Origin: Rhizomys pruinosus
Lineage: Eukaryota > Chordata > Mammalia > Rodentia > Spalacidae
DNA length: 64,000 nucleotides
NCBI GenBank assembly: GCA_009823505.1
Contig: VZQC01011003.1
Span: 2,693,809 to 2,757,808, forward strand
Direction: 5' to 3'
In this document: one piece after another, positions 37,663 to 48,004 of the stretch
Layout of the letters: each line of letters opens with the position of its first letter
How positions within the stretch are numbered: position 1 is the stretch's first letter
The notes under the pieces: model-generated
Told to the model about the DNA's origin: nothing
Seen by the model: the letters and a program-made list of their open reading frames with translations, nothing else
Database searches by the model: none
Position numbers and translations under genes: made by a program

Positions 37663-37915
37663 GGGGCTGGAGAGATGGCCTAGCGGTTAAGAGAGCCGAC
37701 TGCTCTTGCAGAGGACCCGGGTTTGATCCCCAGCACCTACCTGGCAGCTGAGAACTGTCTGCAACTCCAATTCCAGGAGAACTCCAGTTCCAGAGGAATC
37801 CGAGACCCTCCTCTGACCTCCGAGGCATTGCACGGCACAGGTGCACAAACCTACATGCAGACAGTACATTCATACACATAAATAAAAACATAAAGAAAAA
37901 AATTAAAGAAAAAAG
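37663..37915 (+). repeat. B2-type SINE, duplicated-motif subfamily
   Basis: Full-length, inserted in the L1 3' UTR with a perfect GAAAATGTCATAATA duplication. Confidence 0.93.
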
Positions 37916-38049
37916 AAAATGTCATAATAAAACCCATTACTTTGTACAAATGATATACCCTAATAAAAAATTCAAGAGCCTACCCAGGGACAAGAAACAA
38001 GAAACCAAATCTCAAAAAAAAAAAAAAAATCTCTCTCTACTGACATCCA

Positions 38050-38150
38050 TTTCATATTTATGGCCTCTGAAACTATGAGAGAATAAATTTCTGTTGCTTT
38101 AGGCCCCCAAGTTTGTAGTAATTTGTTATGGCAGCCAAGGATGTCTAATA
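38050..38150 (+). repeat. MLT1-type LTR fragment (MaLR), 3' end
   Basis: AATAAATTTCTGTTGCTTTA, TTGTTATGGCAGCC and CTAATACAG are the hallmarks of the 3' end of MLT1 LTRs. No coding sequence. Confidence 0.75.
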
Positions 38151-38354
38151 CAGGAGTAGTTATGTCTGCATCCTCCTTGGAGATAAGAGAAAGGACAACT
38201 CTTCATATCTCCGCAGTTCACAGATGGAGCTCTAGCTACAAAGTCAACAGAATTGTCACCACACTGTTGGGTCCTTCTCTTTCCTGTCTCACTTCACCCT
38301 GCAACCAGTGCTCCCTAGATTGACCCTCAAATACAAACAACTTGCACTCAAATC

Positions 38355-38990
38355 CTTGTATATTAGTTCCTGAGGTTATCACAACCAAGTATCAAAAAAC
38401 AATGGGTAATGGTAGAAATTTATTGTCTTGTGGGTATAAAGACTAGGGGTCTGAAATCAAGGTGTTAGCACAGTTTGTTCCTTTTTAGGGACCTCTGTTC
38501 TCATTTCTGACTGCAGTTGGCAACCCTTGGTATCCTTTGCCTTTGGATGCTGAGTCTGTGCCTCCATCTTTACATAGCAATGTCCTTTTGTGTCTTCATA
38601 TGACTGTTTCTTTTTATAACATTGGACTAAGGGCCCAAACTAATGACCTCAGTTTAAATTAATTATATCTGTGAAGGACCTGTTTTCAAGATACATCAGG
38701 ATGGAATTTTATTATTTTTTTAATTTTTAATTTTATTTATTTTTTTTATGTGTATGAGTGTACTGTCTACATGTAGGTTTGTGCACCCGTGTCGTGCAAT
38801 GCCACAGAGGTCAGAAGAGGGCGTCAGATTCCCCTGGAACTGGAGTTAAAGATGGTTCTCAGCCGCCATGTGGGTGCTGGGGATCGAACCTGGGTCCTCT
38901 GCAAGAGCAGTCCGTGCTCTTAACCCCTAGGCCATCTCTCCAGCCCCCAGGATGGAATTTTAATATGTAGTTCTCCTTGACCTCTTACCT
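38355..38990 (-). repeat. MLT1-type LTR fragment, opposite orientation, with a B2 insert
   Basis: TATTAGTTCCTGAGG, AGAAATTTATTGTCT, AATCAAGGTGTTAGCA and AATTATATCTGTGAAGG fit an antisense MLT1 LTR. A minus B2 (38720-38947) splits it, with AGGATGGAATTTTA on both sides. Confidence 0.75.
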
Positions 38991-39148
38991 GCAGAGGACA
39001 TGGTCCAAGACTGAAGCCAGGGATATGACTGAACCGTACATACTGTGCTTGTCCCTGCTAACACACACCTGGTAAGGATGAATTTATATAGGGCACACAA
39101 AGAGATTAAGAAGAACATAGCATGCAAGTACAACAATATATGGAAGTA

Positions 39149-39775
39149 GCCGGGCATGGTGGCACACTCCTTTAATCCTAGCACTTGGGAAGGAGAGGCA
39201 GGCGGATCTCTGTGAGTTCAAGGCCAGCCTGGTCTACAGAGTGAGTTCCAGGACAGTCAGAGCTCCAGGGAGACCCTGTCTCAAAAGACCAAAAAGAAAA
39301 AAAAATGATAGTAAAAGTTACAAGTATGGTCTCCAAAATGGGAAAAGAAACTATAGACTGGGGCTGGAGAGATTGCCTAGTGGTTAAGAGCACTGACTGC
39401 TCTTGCAGAGGACCCGGGTTCGATCCCCAGCACCCACATGGCAGCTAAGAACCATCTGTAACTCCAATTCCAGGAGAACTCCAGTTCCAGGAGAATCTGA
39501 AACCCTCTTCTGACCTCTGAGGCATTGCACGACATGGGTGCACAAACCTACATGCAGACAGTACACTCATACACATACAAAAACAAATTAAAAAAAGAAA
39601 GAAACTATAGACAAAGGTAAACTACTCTACTTTGGGAGAGGAAAGACTATTTAACCCATAAGGTATACATCAGGAGGCAGAGGCAGGAGGATCCCTGTGA
39701 GATCAAGACTAGCCTGGTCTACATCGCAACTTTCCGGGCCGGCCAGGGCTACAGGGAGACCCTGTCTCAAAAAGA
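39149..39775 (+). repeat. B1, B2, B1
   Basis: B1 39149-39295; full B2 of the duplicated-motif subfamily 39360-39598, with an AAACTATAGAC duplication; B1-like 39670-39780. Confidence 0.87.
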
Positions 39776-40224
39776 ACAAAAAACAATACATTTTACAATT
39801 TCACATATGTATGTCTTGCATACTGACTGCTCACCTCTCACCTCCTTGCCACTCCTGTCTACCCTCCACCCTTCCTATAAATATCTCTCATGTTTTTCAT
39901 TCTGTTTTGTGGGCCACCAAGATTAACTAGGGCCATCTGTGTGAACATGGGTTTGGAGCTATCCATTAGAGCCTAGTGAGCTGAGAAAAGGTAGAAAACT
40001 AAAGGCAGTAATTCTGCCTCTCCCAGAATCTATAGCCAATAATTCAGAGATAAATGGTAGTGCTCCTGTGAACCTCTCACTCTCCCTTGACTGATGGTCG
40101 ATATGGCTGGTCTTGTGTAAGGCCAGGTCAGTGAACTTCAGTTGATGTGAGTTAACAGCATCAACTATAACAATTTGACTCAGGGTCAAAGATGGGTACC
40201 TCAGCCTAAGACAACTTCCACTTG

Positions 40225-40850
40225 TTTAAGCACTTTTTAAATTTTTGATTATTTTATGTTTATGAGTACTTGCAGTGGCCAGAAATGGGTACTGGATCCT
40301 TGCAACTGAGTTATAGCCAGTTGTTAGCTGTCATCTGGGTGCTGGGAAACAAACTCAGGTCTTCTATAAGAACGGCTAGTGCTTAGCCCCAACTCTCCAT
40401 CCTCCTGTTTAAACACTTGTGGGGCTGGAGAGATAGCCTAGCGGTTAAGAGCACCGACTGCTCTTACAGAGGACCCGGGTTCGATCCCCAGCACCCACAT
40501 GGCGGCTGAGAACCATCTGTAACTCCAATTCCAGGAGAACTCCAGTTCCAGGGGAATCCGAGACCCTCTTCTGACCTCCGTGGCATTGCACGACATAGGT
40601 GCACAGACCTACATGCAGACAGTACATTCATATACACACAAAAATAAATAAAATTAAAAAAAATTTGTAAGATTTCCAAATTAAGCGTAAGTTATTTTCC
40701 CTTGGTCTTAATAATCTTATGAGATAAATATTAGCTCTGTTTTCTCCCCACTACATATCCCTAACTGGCCTTGAACTCACAGTGAATCTTTTTCCTCAGC
40801 CTCCCAAGTGCTGAGATTGCACATGGGAGGCACCAACATACAGGGCTAAT
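40225..40850. repeat. B3-like minus, B2 plus and B1-like minus
   Basis: B3-like 40225-40410; B2 40420-40665 (duplicated-motif subfamily, between two near copies of TTTAAACACTTGT); diverged B1-like minus 40740-40850. Confidence 0.75.
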
Positions 40851-41039
40851 TAACTTTTATTTAAGAATCAGAGGATTGGGTTTTACACTGTACTGAAGTC
40901 TGTGCTTGGATCATCTGCTAAATATAACAAGACAGCAGTGTGTTTAGTGAGTAATCAAAGATCTAAAGCTTCTTTTGCAACCTGCAATATAATACATGAG
41001 GGAAAATTTTCCTAGAGTTGTGACATGGTCTTTTTTATT

Positions 41040-42660
41040 TAAGATTTTTGTTGATACTACATGAATCCATGTGTACAGCTGAAGGCTACATAACAAGAAA
41101 CAGTACCAGACAGGAGAAACTTTCCTTTGAGTTGTTGGTCAAGGTAGTCCAGTTATACAGACTATTGCCACAGTCCTTGATTGCCTTCCAGAACTTGAAG
41201 GTAAAACCTTGGACACAGGATGCAGAGCAATGGAGCTAGAACTGACCTGGAAGTCACCTCCCCTGAAGACTAGCTCTCATAGCTTTGGAGAGCACTACAC
41301 AAGCTGCTAAGGGAGAGTATCAATCGGTGGTCCAACACCAGCTTCAAGGCCTAATAACCACAGCAATAACCAGCACAGCAAATGACATTGGTACAGTAGT
41401 AGCACTTTTATTTTGGGGAGTAAGCAACAGCTACCTAATTGGACTTAAAGCCCACTCGGTGGGAAGAAACTCATGAGTGGTACTGTAAACCCAGCCAAAT
41501 GCACAAGGATGGAGATGTCACAGGTCCTAGAGAAAACCCCAAGAATATCATATCCCTAGAGAAATGTAATTTCTTTTTTTTTTATTTTTTTTTTATTTTA
41601 TTTATTTCCATATGTGTATGAATGTACTGTCTGCATGTAGGTTTGTGCATGGGTGTCATGCAATGCCGCGGAGGTCAGAAGAGGGTGTCAGATTCCCCTG
41701 GAACTGGAGTTCTCCTGGAATTGGAGTTTCAGACGGTTCTCAGCCGCCATGTGGGTGCTGGGGATCGAACCCAGGTCCTCTGTAAGAGCAGTCAGCGCTC
41801 TTAACCGCTAGGCCTTCTCTCCAGCCCCGTAATTTCTTACTATGTGAAAAATATGGATCCTTATATTTACAAACAAGTATCCCGGTCACCACACATCAAA
41901 GAAATTTCTTTTCCAACAAATGGAGATTATAATATTACAGAGTTCTACAACTGGTCATACACAGACACCATCTGTGAATAATTGCCCAAGCCTGAATGGC
42001 ACATTTATGATGCAACTTCTATACCTACAGAGGTAAAGAGAATGCTAATGTATCAATTCTCATCAATGAAACTCCCTCATGCAACAGAGGGCCAGGAACA
42101 CAAATAAGAGTCTGCAGAGGGTGGGTCCTTGGACAAAACTCTTATGTTAAACTCCACTCACCCACAGCTCAGAGACCATTACAGAAAAAGGGGCAGAAAG
42201 ATTGCAAGAGTCAGGAAAGAGGTGCACGACCATATGGAAATAGTCCTACAGGCTCCTTGGACCTTGCTCATATGACCCTACAGCAATTGTGTCAGCATGC
42301 ACAAGACCCATGCAAACTCAAGCAGACAAAAATCCAGTACAAAACTGTGGAAATGGACAGCAGATCTCAAACATATTTGAAGAATTATTAACAGCTGATT
42401 ACTGCTGGGTGAGGAAGAGCTGATCTTCTTAAAGGGAGGGACTCTAGTAGGCTGACCCCAGTGGATGAACTTGCACTGAGGGACGTCTGGGGACACTAAC
42501 TTGGCATGATAGGCCTTAACACAAATGACAGAACGCATGAGTTCTGGGAGGTGGGGGAGGGCTATGGGAGGGTGCCAATGGAGAAGGGGGTATAAAGTTG
42601 ATTAAGATGTTCTATATGAAATAGATAAAAAAAATCATTAAAAATTTTACACAAAAAAGC
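41040..42660 (+). repeat. Unclassified interspersed repeat, possibly retroelement-derived
   Basis: The last 260 bp (42395-42655) recur at 51563-51835: TGGGTGAGGAAGA.CTG, a GGCTGAC block, GGGAGGGCT, CAATGGAGAAG, TATAAAG/ATAAAGG, then an A-rich end. A plus-strand B2 target (GTAATTTCTT duplicated) at 41582-41828 interrupts the upstream part. Short ORFs inside do not resemble a family I know. It could be an L1 3' end or LTR type absent from my memory. Confidence 0.5.
41590..41828 (-). repeat. B2-type SINE, duplicated-motif subfamily
   Basis: Antisense full-length element flanked by GTAATTTCTT. Confidence 0.92.
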
Positions 42661-42682
42661 ATCACTTTAAAACAATATATGT

Positions 42683-42825
42683 GCCGGGCATGGTGGCGCA
42701 CGCCTTTAATCCTAGCACTCGGGAGGCAGAGGCAGGTGGATTTTTGTGAGTTCAAGGCCAGCCTGGTCTACAGAGTGAGTTCCAGGACAGCTGGGGCAAC
42801 AGGGAGACCCTGTCTCGAAAAGACA
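42683..42825 (+). repeat. B1 SINE
   Basis: Full-length young-looking B1 next to the (TA)n tract. Confidence 0.9.
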
Positions 42826-42872
42826 TATATATATATATATATTCTTCTTGCATGNTATATATATATATATAT
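42826..42872. repeat. (TA)n microsatellite with an N at 42855
   Basis: Two runs of TA separated by CTTCTTGCATG and an N, at the 3' end of a B1. The tract length is unreliable. Confidence 0.85.
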
Positions 42873-43154
42873 TAGTTTTTCACACAGTTTTGTGAGTCTG
42901 GATTTTAGGAGCAGCTTAGCAGGCTTATTCTGTTTGCAGAGGTTGTAATCTAGGTGCCTATCAAGGCTGAACTCACTGAGTGGAGCTCTAGGATTAGCTT
43001 CCCTTGTGACATTTTATATGGCTGTGGCAAAAACTTCAGTTTCTCTGTGACCCTCTCCATTGGGCTACTAGAATGTCTTTATGACAGAGCAGCTGACTTC
43101 TGAAACATGTCATCTGAGAGTGAACAGAGGGAAAGATATTTCTTTTTTTTCTTT

Positions 43155-43387
43155 TTTTTAAATTTCTTTATGTGTATGAATGTATTGTCTGCGTGCAGGT
43201 TTGTGCACCTGTGTCGTGCAATGCCACAGAGGTCAGAAGAGGGCGTCGGATTCCCTTGGAACTGGAGTTCTCCTGGAATTGGAGTTACAGACGGTTGTCA
43301 GCTGCCATGTGGGTGCTGGGGATCAAACCCAGGTCCTCTGCAAGAGCAGTCGGTACTCTTAACTGCTAGGCCATCTCTCCAGCCCCA
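43155..43387 (-). repeat. B2-type SINE, duplicated-motif subfamily
   Basis: Antisense full-length; one CpG-poor variant of the same subfamily. Confidence 0.92.
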
Positions 43388-44278
43388 GAAAAGCTATTTC
43401 TTTTTAAGAGCTAGCTGTGGAAGTCATCATTTCTGCTATTCCATTTGTTACTCCAGACCATACTCAATGGTAGAAGAGCTATACCTCATCTCTTGAAGGA
43501 ATATCAAAAATTGAGGCTAGGTATACATATGTCAGAGAACTTGCCTAGTATATTCGAGGCCCTGATTTGATAACAATCACCACAAAAATAAGATAAAATA
43601 AAACGTGTGTGTGCACATCTGATGTTTCAAGGCTTTTAAGTAGGATGTATTCGGTCTGTACTCTCCATATCCCTGTGAGACATATTGCTTCCTACTGTCC
43701 AATGTCTACTGCACATTATCAGTATCTCTAATGGCATTTGAATATGAAATCCATGCATCTAAATTTAAATTTTTATGTATTTTTATTTTACATGTTTAAA
43801 TGTTTTGCCTGCATATATGTAAGTATACCACATGTGTGCCTGATGCTCATAGAGGCCAGAAGTACTATAAAATGAAGGACCTGCCATTCTCCTTTCATGA
43901 TGATCATTTTTAATCTTTATCAATATCAAGCTACACATAGCATTGTGATTATGGCATTCAATTATACATCTTTACTGTTATAGTATTATTTTGTAAAATT
44001 TCTCTATACTTCTGTATTTTTGTCATTTAATTGTTTTCACAACATTTCATTGATTTCTAGCTTTGCCTGTGTGTCCCATAGTATCAAATATTTAGCTAAA
44101 TGAGAATTTTTTGACACTAAAACATTTATTTATAAGCATCTTTGTATAACTTTGATCTTATTTGGAATGGTTTCCTTATGACAGAGTCCTAGGAATAGGA
44201 TTATAGTGCTTCTTAATGTGTAGCATTAGTTTGCTCCACTAAAGGGTCATTATACTGTTTTAAAGATTTCATCTGTCG
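43388..44278. other. Intergenic, mostly unique
   Basis: An ID-like fragment at about 43510-43600 and a weak B3-like minus fragment at 43760-43870; the rest is AT-rich unique DNA with no gene. Confidence 0.55.
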
Positions 44279-44279
44279 G

Positions 44280-44545
44280 GGGCTGGAGAGATAGCCTAGC
44301 GGTTAAGAGCGCCGACCGCCCTTACAGAGGACGCCGGTTCGATCCCCAGCACCCACATGGCGGCTAAGAACCGTCTGAAACTCCAATTCCAGGAGAACTC
44401 CAGTTCCAGGGGAATCCGATACCCTCTTCTGACCTCCGCGGCGTTGCACAACACGGGTGCACAAACTTGCATGCAGACAGTACATTCAAACACATACAGA
44501 AATAAATAAAATTAATAAAAAAAAAATAAAAAATAAAAAAGAACA
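44280..44545 (+). repeat. B2-type SINE, duplicated-motif subfamily
   Basis: Full-length with preserved CpGs; A/T-rich tail to 44540. Confidence 0.92.
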
Positions 44546-45142
44546 TGGAGCAAGGGCAGGTGTGGGCCTCTGTCAGGCCCAGAGCATCCCTGAAAAAGGA
44601 TGTGGGGAAAACCCAAGTCAATCTGCCTTAGGTCATTCAGTCATTCACTGGTTAAAGCCAAAGAGATCTTCTGTCTGTTATTTTAATCAGACTTTTTTCC
44701 CTTGAATAGCTGTCTTCTTTTGATTCAGGATCATTCTTGTCTGTGTAAGGAATTCTTTCAGGATTTAGTGAGCTGAAGCATGTTTAGTATAAAGTGGCAT
44801 CTCAGGTCGGTCATGGTGGCATGGAGTGGAATGTCCCACTGGCGATAGCTGCTGTGTTCCTCAGACAGTTCCTGTGGATGGTTTATCTGATGATTGATTG
44901 CAAGCCCAGCTGCTTTGCTTATTTTTTCAGTACTTGAAATAGAAAAACAGATTCATCTGTAATTGGAGGTCTGAGAGAAATAATATTAAATATGACTTTC
45001 AGTCAGACAAAGGGCAGAAGGTAGATACCCATCTCATGATTTAAAGNACTGATTCAAAGCAAATAGCTGTTCAGTAAACCATTCATTTGTAGGCCATGAA
45101 AATTTCATATATTGAAGAATAAACATAGGAATCAACATAAGG
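44546..45142. other. Intergenic, unique
   Basis: No recognised element apart from the single N at 45047. Confidence 0.5.
45047..45047. other. Single N in intergenic DNA
   Basis: Isolated N in otherwise unique sequence; nothing unusual around it. Confidence 0.8.
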
Positions 45143-45840
45143 TCTTTTTTTTTTTTTTTGGTCTTTTTGAGACAGGGTCTCCCTGTAGCCCCAGCTGGCC
45201 TAGAACTCACTCTGTAGACCAGGCTGGCCTTGAACTCACAGATATCTGCCTGCCTCTGCCTCCCAAGTGCTAGGATTAAAGGCATGCGCTACCATGCCTG
45301 GCTTTTTAATTTTTTAATCATGGTATTGAGAATTATACATGTGGATAATGTGTTAGGGACAAGACACATATTCTGATAATATTTTGTTTCCATTTATCCA
45401 TTTATTCCCATGTTTCTTTTTTTGTCGTCTTTTTGAGACAGGGTCTCCCTGTAGGTCTGGATGTCCTGGAACTCAATCTGTAGACCAGGCTGGCCTTGAA
45501 CTCACAGAGATCTGCCTGCCTCTGCCTCCCAAGTGTTAGGATTAAAGGCATGCACCACCACAACTGGCCCTGTGTTTCTTTAGTAAATGTTTGTTGAACA
45601 TGCCTGGCAATGTTAAATATTATTGCTAAGAAAGTTGAGCTAGGCATAGTGGCGCATGCCTTTAATCCCAGCACTCAGGAGGCAGATGCAGGTGGATCTC
45701 TGTGAGACACTGTCTCCAAAAGAAAAAGCCAGTGCACTCCTTTATTCCAACACTTTGCAGGCTTGGTTAGACCAAAGGATCGGAAAGTTCAAGGTCAACC
45801 TGAGATGCATGAAATGCTGTCTCAACAAAACAAAAAACAA
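45143..45840. repeat. SINE cluster: B1, B1, short B1, B4-like
   Basis: B1 minus 45143-45303; B1 minus 45418-45570; B1 plus 45640-45725 with a large internal deletion; B4-like 45726-45840. Confidence 0.78.
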
Positions 45841-46084
45841 AACAGAAAGAAGATTAATATGATCAAAGTTCAGAGTTTGGGTGAGAAATAGGGGAGGAGG
45901 CTGGTAAGACAGACCAGGGAGAGACTTGTAGTCATGAAGAAGGATTTTAATTTGGATTTAGGAAGAACAAACCTTCCAAAACCTACTTAGAAGAAAAAAA
46001 GTTGTAGCAAGAAAAATAGAGACAAAAGAGCAATAGAAACTAAGGAAAAATAATGTTTCTTGTAACATTCTTTTTTTTTTCTTA

Positions 46085-46805
46085 ACATGCTTGTAATCCT
46101 AGCAAATGGAAGGTGAAAGCAAGAGAATCAGGAGTTCTAGGGCATCCTTGGCTAGGACTTCAAGGGCAGCCTGGGCTACAAGAGTCTCAGACTCAAAACA
46201 AACAGACAAGCCAACCAACAAAGAACAATGACAACAAAAGATTGACAGGTTAATATAGGATTTCTTCTCTTCAGACAGTTATTTAATTGGTCTGGCCCAG
46301 GCATCACTATTATTTAATTTTTTTCCCTAAGTGTTTCTAATGTGCGGCCAAGCTTGAGTAACATTGTTATAAGGGTGTGTGGTTGGTCCTGGAGATTTAA
46401 TACTATATAAAAAACAAAGCATCTTTAGTTGTTCTTTGGAATCCAGTATAGCAAGAGAAAGGTTGGGAACTGAAGAGGGGTATAAAGGGCCAGCAACATG
46501 ACTGAGTAGTAGCACTTGTCATGTAAGGCTGATGAGCTACATGCCTGCACATGTGCACAGACACACACACACACACAGACACACAGACACACAGACACAC
46601 ACACACACACACATAAAATAAAATAAAATAAAATAAAATAAAATAAAATAAAATAAAATAAAATAATAAAAGACTTAGCCAGGTGTGGTGGCACACTCCT
46701 TTAATTCCAGCAGAAGCAGTCACATCTCTGTGAGTTCAAGACCAGCCTGTTCTACATAGCGAGTTCCAGGCCAGCGGGAGCTACATAGAGACCCCATCTC
46801 AAAAA
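46085..46805 (+). repeat. B4-like, old SINE with (CA)n and (AAAAT)n, then B1
   Basis: B4-like 46085-46200; old element 46475-46560 followed by (CA)n 46558-46610 and (ATAAA)n 46612-46668; headed B1 with internal deletion 46678-46803. Confidence 0.72.
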
Positions 46806-46859
46806 AGAGAAAAATAACAATAATAATAAAATAAATTTAATTTAAATTGTACTTATTTT

Positions 46860-47322
46860 TTTTCCAAAGCCAGTTTTTTTATTGAAGCTCTGAGCATTTC
46901 ATACAAAAATTACAAATAAAATCTAGACCCGTGCCCCCCTTCCTGCCCCCCCACCCCACCAGAGCTCATGTATTCTGCTAAACATGTTTTTCATCTTTTT
47001 TTCAGTCTCTCTCAAAATTTACTGTTTCAAGCAGAAGTTCACCATTTCAGTCAGTTCTTTGACGTAGTCTTTCTGTTGTTGTTATTCCTTCCAATATGCA
47101 TCACTCCAAAATATGCACTTATTATTTTTGTTAATTTATGTGTATGAGTATATTGCCTGCATGTGTGTAAGTGCACCCAGGTCATGCAATGCCCAGGGAG
47201 GTCAGATTCTCTGAAACTGGAGTAACAGAAGGTTGCTAACCACCATGTTGGTGCTGAGAATCGAAACTGGGTCCTCTGCCAGAGCAGCCAGTGCTCTTAA
47301 CCTCTGAGCCATCTCTCCAGCC
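46860..47322 (-). repeat. L1 3'-UTR fragment and B3/B2-like SINE, antisense
   Basis: L1 3' end 46860-47120 (CACCCCACCAGAGCTCATG, TCAGTCAGTTCTTTGACG); SINE 47130-47322 ending TCTCCAGCCCC. Confidence 0.78.
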
Positions 47323-47464
47323 CCAAAATATAAATTTAAAAGCAGGGTATGAAGAACTTTAAGCCTTCTGCTTGAGGCCTTTGTGCTCTCTGTAACTACA
47401 ACTGTGCAAAATAATCAACTTTTAAAGGACCACATAAAGGATATACTCTATCTTGAAAAGGAAC

Positions 47465-47707
47465 TTTTTATTTTATTTTTATTTATTTATGTGTATGAAT
47501 GTACTGTCTGCATGTAGGTTTGTGCACCCGTGTCGTGCAATGCCGCAGAGGTCAGAGGAGGGTGTCGGATTCCCCTGGAATTGGAGTTCTCCTGGAATTG
47601 GAGTTTCAGACGGTTCTCAGCCGCCATGTGGGCGCTGGGGATCAAACCCAGGTACTCTGCGAGAGCGGTCGGCGCTCTTAACCGCTAGACCATCTCTTCA
47701 GCCTCCC
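47465..47707 (-). repeat. B2-type SINE, duplicated-motif subfamily
   Basis: Antisense full-length; AAAAGGAACTTTTT duplicated on both sides. Confidence 0.93.
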
Positions 47708-47779
47708 CAAAAGGAACTTTTTTTATTTATAAATACAGTTGGCTCAAGCCGGGCGTGGTGGTGGCATGCACTTTTTTTT

Positions 47780-47959
47780 TTTTTCAAACAATAAATTATT
47801 TATTTTATTATTTTTAACAAATCTAGGCCCGGTGTTCCCACCCATTCCCCCACCCCACCCCAACCAGAGCTCATGCATGCGGCCAAACAATGCTTTTCAT
47901 CTATTAGTCCTTTCTCAATATTTTCCATGTGAAGTTGATGTTTTGAGCAGAAGTTCACT

Positions 47960-48004
<45 letters not shown>

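Larger units (their letters stand above)
35395..37960 (+). repeat. Old L1 3' end, broken up by SINEs
   Basis: Three collinear L1 pieces on the plus strand: ORF2 C-terminal codons at 35400-35505 (reads SIHNSQLWNHPSYPALDEWI), continuing at 36985-37095 (YTMEHYSSVNNKIM), and 3' UTR at 37520-37662 and 37916-37960. The gaps between them are later insertions listed separately. Confidence 0.8.

Noticed and set aside
41285..41621. ORFs of about 60 codons in the unclassified repeat
   Set aside because: Short, no recognisable family, and interrupted by a SINE; no reason to call them coding.
10548..43600. A-box/B-box pairs resembling tRNA genes (GGTTCAATCCC strings)
   Set aside because: They are inside ID, B2 and B3 SINEs, which derive from tRNAs; no cloverleaf tRNA gene seen.
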